Positions 58,485 to 64,000 of a stretch of 64,000 nt of DNA are shown here, in pieces. This DNA comes from Micromonospora sediminicola (GTDB lineage: Bacteria > Actinomycetota > Actinomycetes > Mycobacteriales > Micromonosporaceae), in contig NZ_FLRH01000004.1 in the NCBI RefSeq assembly GCF_900089585.1, forward strand, positions 985,001 to 1,049,000, read 5' to 3'. The notes below the pieces were generated by a model, which had not been told where the DNA came from, made no database searches, and was given only the letters and a program-made list of their open reading frames with translations. The position numbers and the translations under genes were made by a program. The number at the start of each line of letters is the position of its first letter. The first letter of the stretch is position 1.

Positions 58485-58541
58485 GGCGGCCTTCGGCCGC
58501 AGGGCCGCAGGGCCGCAGGACCGCAGGGCCGCAGGGCCGGG

Positions 58542-59198
58542 TCAGGAGACGACCAGGCCCGACTGGTACGCGAAGACCACCAACTGGGCCCGGTCACGGG
58601 CGCCGAGCTTGACCATGGCCCGGCTGACGTGGGTCCGCGCCGTCGCCGGGCTGACCACCAACCGGTCGGCGATCTCGGCGTTGCTCAACCCCTCGCCGAC
58701 CAGGGCCACCACCTCCCGTTCCCGGTCGGTGAGCGACCCGAGCCGGGGGTGCGGGCGCGGCACCCGGGCCGGGCGGGTGGCGAACTCTCGGACCACCCGG
58801 CGGGTCACCGACGGGGACAGCAGCGCCTCCCCCTCGGCGACCAGGCGGATCGCCCGCAGCAGGTCGACCGGGCGGGTGTCCTTGGTGAGGAAGCCGCTGG
58901 CGCCGTGCCGGAGCGCGTCGAAGACGTACTCGTCCAACTCGAACGTGGTCAGCACGATCACCCGGGTGCCGGCCAGGGCCGGGTCGCCGACGATCCGGCG
59001 GGTGGCCTCGATGCCGTCGACGCCGGGCATCCGCACGTCCATCAGCACCACGTCGGGGCGTTCCCGACGGGCCGCCTCCACGGCGGCGAGCCCGTCGGCG
59101 GCCTCGCCGACCACGGACAGGTCGTCCTCGCTCTCCACCAGGGCCCGCAGGCCGATCCGGACCAGGTCCTGGTCGTCGGCGAGCAGTACGCGGATCAT
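58542..59198 (-). CDS. NarL/LuxR-type response regulator
   Basis: 218 residues. Receiver domain with RVLLADDQDLVRIGLRAL, phospho-acceptor in VVLMDVRMPGVDG, and KD in LTKDTRPVDLLRA; C-terminal LuxR HTH with LTDREREVVALVGEGLSNAEI and TARTHVSRAMVKLGARDR. Its ATG overlaps the kinase stop (ATGA), the normal arrangement for a two-component pair. Genes controlled are unknown. Confidence 0.93.
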   Translation of the reverse strand: MIRVLLADDQDLVRIGLRALVESEDDLSVVGEAADGLAAVEAARRERPDVVLMDVRMPGVDGIEATRRIVGDPALAGTRVIVLTTFELDEYVFDALRHGASGFLTKDTRPVDLLRAIRLVAEGEALLSPSVTRRVVREFATRPARVPRPHPRLGSLTDREREVVALVGEGLSNAEIADRLVVSPATARTHVSRAMVKLGARDRAQLVVFAYQSGLVVS

Positions 59199-60328
59199 GC
59201 GACCTCCCGGAGCGGCAGCCTGGCGTGCACCCGGAAGCCACCGGGCGGGGCCGGCCCGGCGCTGAAGGTACCGCCCAGCGCGGTGACCCGCTCGCGCATC
59301 CCGGCCAGGCCGAAGCCGCCCGACCGCTCGGGCGGAGTCGTTCCGCCCCGGCCGGTGTCGGTGACCTCCACGGTGACCTCGTCCGAGGCGTACCCGACGC
59401 GGACTGCGGCGGTGGCCGGGCCCGCGTGCCGCAGGACGTTCGTCAGCGCCTCCTGCACCACCCGGTACGCGGCCAGGTCCACCGCCACCGACAGCGGGCG
59501 CGGCGTCCCGCTCACCTCGACGGTGACCGGCACCCCGGCGCCGGCCAGCCGATCGCGCAGCTGCGGTAGCTGACCCAGCCCCGGCGCCGGCGCGCGCGGG
59601 TCGGCGCTCTCCTCGCGCCGGACCACGGTGAGCGTGACCCGCAGCTCGTCCAGCGCCTCCTTGCTGGTCCGGCTGATCGCGGTGAGCGCCGCCTCGGCCT
59701 GTTCCGGCCTGCGGCCCAGCAGGTGCAGCGCGATCTCGGCCTGGAGGTGGATCGCGGCGAGCCCGTGGCCCACCACGTCGTGCACCTCGCGGGCCACCCG
59801 CAGCCGCTCCGCGTCGGCCAGCCGGCGGGCCTCGTCGCCCCGGGCGCGCGCGGTGGCCTCCCGGCTCAACCGCACGGTGACCCCGACCGCGAACGGCACC
59901 ACCACCCAGGCGGCGGCGGGCATCACCCCGAGCGGGCCGGCCCGGTGGGCGCCGACCAGCGCGTCGGCGAGCAGCGCCAGCAACGCGGCCCCGCCGGCCA
60001 CCGCCGCGGTCCGGGTCGCGCGGTGCGCGGCCACCGTGTAGACCGCGACGAACAACGACAGCAGGACCGGGCCGTACGGGTACCCGAGCACCAGATACGC
60101 CGTGGTCACGGCGGTGACCACGGCCAACGTCGTGAGCGGCCAACGACGGCGGCCCGCCACCGCGACCGCCGCCACCACGACCAGCGGGTACGCGGCCGGG
60201 CCGGGATCGACGCCCTGGACCGCGCCGGCCGCCGCGGTCCCGACCAGCCCGATCGCCAACAGGACCGCCGCGACGAGCCCGTCGGCGACGAGCCTGCGCC
60301 ACGCGTCACGGTCCGGTGCCAGGTGCAT
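59195..60328 (-). CDS. Sensor histidine kinase (HisKA_3)
   Basis: 377 residues. About five transmembrane helices (from GLVAAVLLAIGLVGTAAAGA to WVVVPFAVGVTVRLS), then the dimerisation motif REVHDVVGHGLAAIHLQAE with the phospho-His, and an ATPase domain with TNVLRHAGPATAAV, VEVTDTGRGG and GGFGLAGMRERV. Short periplasmic loops suggest sensing within the membrane. Partner of the overlapping response regulator. Confidence 0.93.
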   Translation of the reverse strand: MHLAPDRDAWRRLVADGLVAAVLLAIGLVGTAAAGAVQGVDPGPAAYPLVVVAAVAVAGRRRWPLTTLAVVTAVTTAYLVLGYPYGPVLLSLFVAVYTVAAHRATRTAAVAGGAALLALLADALVGAHRAGPLGVMPAAAWVVVPFAVGVTVRLSREATARARGDEARRLADAERLRVAREVHDVVGHGLAAIHLQAEIALHLLGRRPEQAEAALTAISRTSKEALDELRVTLTVVRREESADPRAPAPGLGQLPQLRDRLAGAGVPVTVEVSGTPRPLSVAVDLAAYRVVQEALTNVLRHAGPATAAVRVGYASDEVTVEVTDTGRGGTTPPERSGGFGLAGMRERVTALGGTFSAGPAPPGGFRVHARLPLREVA

Positions 60329-60408
60329 GCTGACCAGAGTGTCCCCCGCCCGGGCGCGACGCGTCGGCCACCGGGCCGATCCCCGCGTACGTCAGCGGAC
60401 GTAGCCGC

Positions 60409-62673
60409 TCAGACGGCGGCCAGCACCGCGGCCTCGACGCGGGCCCGTTCCTCGTCCGGTGGCCAGCCGCCGACCAGATAGAACACGTCCACCACGTCGC
60501 CGCCCAGGGTGGAGATCCGGGCGGCGCGCACCTGGGCCCCGGCCTCGTCCAGCGCGCAGGCGACCCGGTAGAGCAGCCCGGCCGCGTCGGCGGCGCGCAG
60601 CTCCAGCAGCACCGCGTCGGTGGCCGCCTCCCGGTGCCAGACGACCCGGGGCGCCGCCCCCCGGCTCCGCGCCGCCAGGGCCCGGCCGCGTAGCCGTTGG
60701 GTGACCGAGACGTCGCCGGTGACCGCGCGGCGCAGGTCGGCGCTGAGCGCGATCGGGTCGGGGGCCAGCCCGTAGCGCGGCTGCACCCGGCACTCGACCA
60801 GCGCGCGGTCGTCGACCGTGGCGGCGTCCGCCGAGATCACCTCCAGCCGGTGCAGGGCCAGGCATCCGGCCACCGTGGCGAGCAGCCCCCGCCGGTCGGC
60901 CGCGGCCACCGACACCCGGTCCTCCCCCAGGTGTACGACCGGCAGCGGCCCCGCCAGCAGCGCCGGGTCGGGGGCCGGCGGGGCCGGCACCACCCCGGTG
61001 TCCAGGGTGGTCCGCACCCGGGCGACCAGCTCCGCGATCAGCCGGCCCTTCCAGCCGGACCAGGCGGCCGGGCCGGTGGCGGCGGCGTCCGCCCGCACCA
61101 GCGCGTGCAGCAACTCCAGGGTGGTGGTGTCGCCGACCCGCTCGGCGACCCCGGCGACTGTCTTCGGGTCGGACAGGTCCCGTCGGGTGGCCACGTCGGG
61201 CAGCAGCAGGTGCAGCCGGACCAGGGTGCCGATCAGCGCCGCCTCGGGCGCGGGCAGCCCGATCCGGGTGGCCACCGCCTCCGCGAGCGGCGCCCCGACG
61301 GTCGAGTGGTCTCCGGGCAGTCCCTTGCCGATGTCGTGCAGGAACGCGCCGAGCAGCAGCAGATCGGGGCGCTCCACGTCGCGGGTGTGCCGGCTCGCCT
61401 CGTACGCGGCCTGCACCAGGTGCCGGTCCAGGGTGAACCGGTGCACCGGGTTGTGCTGGGGCAGGCTGCGCAGCCGGGTCCACTCGGGCAGCCAACCGTC
61501 GACCAGCCCGTACCGGTCGCAGGTCTCCCAGGTGGGCACCAGGCCGGGACCGGCGCCGAGCAGGGTGATCAGCGCGGCCCGGGCGGCCGGCGGCCAGGGC
61601 GCGGGCAGCGGCGGGCAGTACGCCGCCAGCCACTCGCAGGTGGCCCGGGCGATGGGCAGCCGGGTGGTGGCCGCCGCGGCGGCGACCCGCAGCGACAGGC
61701 TCGGGTCGGGGCGGGCGCCGATCGCGGTGCGGGCCAGCACCAGCTCGCCGTCCTGCTCCACCACGTCGCGGGCGACCGGGCGGCGCAGCGGTCGGCCGGG
61801 CGCGGCCCGGTGCCGGCCGGACCGGAGCCGGTCGGCGGCCCGCCAGGCGTCGTCGAGCGCGTGGCTGACGGTCCGCGCGTCGCCGGCGACCAGCCGCAGC
61901 AGCGCGTCGCCCTCGTCGACGCCGAGGAGCTTCGCCACGCCGTCCCGTTCCTGGGCGACCAGGCGGTCGACCCGGCGGCCGACCTGGTGGTGCAGGGCGT
62001 CGCGGGTGTCCAGCAGTCGCCGGTGCGCGGCGTGCACGGCCGGGCGGAGCGCGTCGGTGACGCCGGCGGTGGCGATGGCCCGCAGGATGCCGACGTCGCG
62101 CAGCCCGCCGGCGGCCTCCTTGAGGTCGCCCTCCAGCAGGAACGCCAGCTCGCCGTGGGCCTCCCAGCGGGCCGTGGTGATCTCCCGCAGGCCGGGCAGG
62201 TGTCGGATCGCGGTGCGCCGCCAGTGGTCGGTGGCGGTGCGGGCGAGCTGGTCGGTCAGCGCCGGGTCGCCGGCCACGTGTCGGGCGTCGAGCAGGCCGA
62301 GGGCGACCTTGACGTCGTCCTGGGCCACCGACAGCGCCTCGGCGACCGTGCGCACCGAGTGGTCCAGCCGCAGCCCGGCGTCCCAGACCGGATACCAGAG
62401 CGAGGCGGCCAGCTCGTCGATGCCGGGCACCCCGGCGTGCAGCAGCACCAGGTCGAGGTCGCCGTAGGGGGCGCACTGGCGGCGGCCCAGCCCGCCCACC
62501 GCGACCAGCGCGACGCCGGGCCGCTCCGGGAAGATCCGGCGCAGCCAGGTGTCGAGCGCGTCGGCGCGGGCGGACCGGGCCGCCGCGCCGATGCCTGCGG
62601 GTACGCCGGCGACCTCGTTGACCACGGGCGGGCCGCCCCCGGTGGGGCCGGTCTCCGTGGTCAACGAGGTCAC
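60409..62673 (-). CDS. glnD: [Protein-PII] nucleotidylyltransferase GlnD
   Basis: 754 residues. N-terminal nucleotidyltransferase with VGGLGRRQCAPYGDLDLVLL (acidic pair DLD), a GlnE-like helical part (GDLKEAAGGLRDV), an HD domain (LLGAFLHDIGKGLPGDHS), and two ACT domains (SVAAADRRGLLATVAGCLAL; LLELRAADAAGLLYRVACAL) that sense glutamine. It adds or removes a nucleotide on PII; in actinobacteria GlnD adenylylates GlnK. GTG 62673. Last of the amtB-glnB-glnD operon. Confidence 0.94.
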   Translation of the reverse strand: MTSLTTETGPTGGGPPVVNEVAGVPAGIGAAARSARADALDTWLRRIFPERPGVALVAVGGLGRRQCAPYGDLDLVLLHAGVPGIDELAASLWYPVWDAGLRLDHSVRTVAEALSVAQDDVKVALGLLDARHVAGDPALTDQLARTATDHWRRTAIRHLPGLREITTARWEAHGELAFLLEGDLKEAAGGLRDVGILRAIATAGVTDALRPAVHAAHRRLLDTRDALHHQVGRRVDRLVAQERDGVAKLLGVDEGDALLRLVAGDARTVSHALDDAWRAADRLRSGRHRAAPGRPLRRPVARDVVEQDGELVLARTAIGARPDPSLSLRVAAAAATTRLPIARATCEWLAAYCPPLPAPWPPAARAALITLLGAGPGLVPTWETCDRYGLVDGWLPEWTRLRSLPQHNPVHRFTLDRHLVQAAYEASRHTRDVERPDLLLLGAFLHDIGKGLPGDHSTVGAPLAEAVATRIGLPAPEAALIGTLVRLHLLLPDVATRRDLSDPKTVAGVAERVGDTTTLELLHALVRADAAATGPAAWSGWKGRLIAELVARVRTTLDTGVVPAPPAPDPALLAGPLPVVHLGEDRVSVAAADRRGLLATVAGCLALHRLEVISADAATVDDRALVECRVQPRYGLAPDPIALSADLRRAVTGDVSVTQRLRGRALAARSRGAAPRVVWHREAATDAVLLELRAADAAGLLYRVACALDEAGAQVRAARISTLGGDVVDVFYLVGGWPPDEERARVEAAVLAAV

Positions 62674-62690
62674 GTCGGTGGGTCCCGTCG

Positions 62691-63029
62691 TCAGAGGGCG
62701 TCGAGCCCGCGCTCGCCGGTACGCACCCGGACGACCTCCTCGACGCCGGTCACCCAGACCTTGCCGTCGCCGATCTTGCCGGTCCGGGCGGCGCCGACGA
62801 TCGCGTCCACGATCTTGTCGACGTCCATCTCGTCGGTGAGCACCTCGACCCGGATCTTGGGCAGGAACTCGACCGTGTACTCGGCACCCCGGTAGACCTC
62901 GGTGTGCCCCTTCTGCCGGCCGTAGCCCTGGACCTCGCTGACGGTCAGCCCGGCCACGCCGAGGGCGTGCAGGGCTTCCTTCACCGCGTCCAGCTGGTAC
63001 GGCTTGATGACCGCGGTCACCAGCTTCAT
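62691..63029 (-). CDS. glnB: Nitrogen regulatory protein PII (GlnB/GlnK)
   Basis: 112 residues, the family length. KLVTAVIKPYQLDAVKEAL, T-loop HTEVYRGAEYTVEF with the modified tyrosine, and KIGDGKVWVTGVEEVVRVRTGERG. It binds ATP, ADP and 2-oxoglutarate and blocks AmtB when nitrogen is plentiful. Placed between amtB and glnD, it is the GlnK-type PII. Confidence 0.96.
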   Translation of the reverse strand: MKLVTAVIKPYQLDAVKEALHALGVAGLTVSEVQGYGRQKGHTEVYRGAEYTVEFLPKIRVEVLTDEMDVDKIVDAIVGAARTGKIGDGKVWVTGVEEVVRVRTGERGLDAL

Positions 63030-63054
63030 GTCCAACCCCTCCATCCCAGGAACG

Positions 63055-64000
63055 TTAACCGGCGACCTTCTCGCTGACCGGCGCGGCGGACTCGTCCGCC
63101 TCGTCGGCGGGCTCCGGGGTCGGCTTGGCGCCGCCGATCCCGGCCATGGCGAACGCGCCGCCGCTGCTGCCCGTGGTGGGCGACAGGTCGTACGCGCTCT
63201 CCGCGTGCTCGGCGACGTCGATGCCGTCGACCTCGGCCTCGGCCGACACCCGGAAGCCGATCGTCTTCTCGATGGCGAAGGCGAGCAGCCAGGCGACCCC
63301 GGCCGACCAGACGGTGACGATCAGACCGGCCAGCGCCTGCCGGCCGAGCTGGGTCAGGCCGCCGCCGTAGAACAGGCCGTCGGAGGCGCCGACCACGTCG
63401 CTGATCGCGCCGTTGACGGAGTTGGTGGCGAAGAGGCCGAGCCAGAGCGACCCGATCCAGCCGCCGACGAAGTGCACGCCGACCACGTCGAGGGAGTCGT
63501 CGTAGCCGAGCTTGTACTTCAGGCTGATCGCGAGCGCGCAGACCGCGCCGGCGACGAGACCCAGCAGGACCGCCGCCCAGGGGGCGATGAAGCCGCAGGC
63601 CGGGGTGATGGCGACCAGGCCGGCGACCGCGCCGGACGAAGCGCCGACCATGGTCGGGCGGCCGTCCTTGATCCGCTCGACCAGCAGCCAGCCGAGCACC
63701 GCCGCGGCGGTGGCGAGCTGGGTGTTGAGGAACGCCAGGCCGGCCACCGAGTCGACGGTCAGCTCGGAGCCGGCGTTGAAGCCGAACCAGCCGAACCAGA
63801 GCAGACCGGCGCCGAGCGCGACCAGCGGGATGTTGTGCGGCTTCATGCCCTCGCGGGGCCAGCCGATCCGCTTGCCGAGCACCAGGGCCACGCCGAGCGC
63901 CGCCGCACCGGCGTTGATGTGCACCGCGGTGCCGCCGGCGAAGTCCAGCGCGTGCAGCTTGGCGCCGATGATGCCGCCGCCCCACACCCAGTGCGCGACC
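63055..64000 (-). CDS. amtB: Ammonium transporter AmtB, 5' end outside the window
   Basis: At least 315 residues; the beginning lies beyond position 64000. Pore features: the twin histidines are in AGGTAVHINAGAAAL and LDVVGVHFVGGWIG; also LLWFGWFGFNAGSEL and the cytoplasmic IGFRVSAEAEVDGIDVAEH end typical of Amt proteins. An extra ~55-residue Ala/Pro/Glu tail follows. Trimeric ammonium channel in the membrane, closed by PII. Confidence 0.95.
   Translation of the reverse strand, partial: VAHWVWGGGIIGAKLHALDFAGGTAVHINAGAAALGVALVLGKRIGWPREGMKPHNIPLVALGAGLLWFGWFGFNAGSELTVDSVAGLAFLNTQLATAAAVLGWLLVERIKDGRPTMVGASSGAVAGLVAITPACGFIAPWAAVLLGLVAGAVCALAISLKYKLGYDDSLDVVGVHFVGGWIGSLWLGLFATNSVNGAISDVVGASDGLFYGGGLTQLGRQALAGLIVTVWSAGVAWLLAFAIEKTIGFRVSAEAEVDGIDVAEHAESAYDLSPTTGSSGGAFAMAGIGGAKPTPEPADEADESAAPVSEKVAG

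Larger units (their letters stand above)
57859..58541. other. 683-bp gap with repeats between ffh and the two-component genes
   Basis: No convincing gene. It contains the heptamer array (57961-58054) and two copies of a ~150-bp palindrome-bearing repeat (58076-58226, 58337-58484), then a short GC-rich run of GCCGCAGG units before the response-regulator stop. Confidence 0.75.

Noticed and set aside
1..64000. tRNA, rRNA or riboswitch genes
   Set aside because: No T-loop-like GGTTCGAxTCC sequence with a fitting cloverleaf and no recognisable riboswitch core was seen; a covariance search was not possible.

Overview
The window is very GC-rich, uses GTG starts and leaderless starts often, and has the housekeeping gene order of an actinomycete. 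The protein set (DUF2631, DUF2469, a split DivIVA-like protein, XRE/DUF397 pairs, the PII/GlnD/AmtB cluster) fits a Micromonospora-like member of the Micromonosporaceae; this is inference, as no database was searched.

Layout. 1-3.4 kb: a partial MFS exporter divergent from a PadR regulator, then a methyltransferase divergent from an HxlR regulator. 3.4-7.1 kb: ispG, rseP and dxr, linking the MEP isoprenoid pathway to intramembrane proteolysis. 7.2-16.9 kb: accessory genes, including three broken ones (a SpoIIE-type phosphatase, a GNAT acetyltransferase and a TMEM175 channel), a PhoX-like Tat protein, a membrane protein with two L7/L12-like domains, a PYROXD2-like oxidoreductase with a tripled start region, and a metallo-beta-lactamase/Rieske protein. 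16.9-24.3 kb: DivIVA-like gene, rlmN, cdsA, frr, pyrH, tsf, rpsB. 24.5-42 kb: yraN, comM, dprA and xerC.

comM is split by an integrated element of 11,102 bp. A large serine recombinase sits just inside attL. Joining the host sequence across the shared 5-bp core GACGA restores an uninterrupted comM frame of 507 codons including its Walker B motif. The element carries translationally coupled minus-strand genes (a DUF4406-like protein, an HTH_36 protein, a DUF2637 membrane protein, several orphans), an XRE/DUF397 pair divergent from a two-gene unit, a secreted cysteine-containing protein, a perfect SOS box, and a 546-bp gene-free zone with a 31-bp inverted repeat around an AT-richer spacer. I see no FtsK/TraB, RepSA, relaxase, capsid or terminase gene, so it looks like a compact, little-known integrative element. 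This is the main discovery candidate.

41.9-57.9 kb: an aminotransferase, an M23 peptidase, a methyltransferase, a sulfite-oxidase-like protein, DUF2469-rnhB-NUDIX, two tandem signal peptidases, then rplS-trmD-rimM-khpA-rpsP, and beyond them DUF402, proS, tetR, an amidohydrolase, a Uma2 protein and ffh. 57.9-58.5 kb holds a heptamer array and two copies of a palindromic ~150-bp repeat. The window ends with a two-component system and the nitrogen-control cluster glnD, glnB/glnK, amtB (amtB truncated by the window edge).
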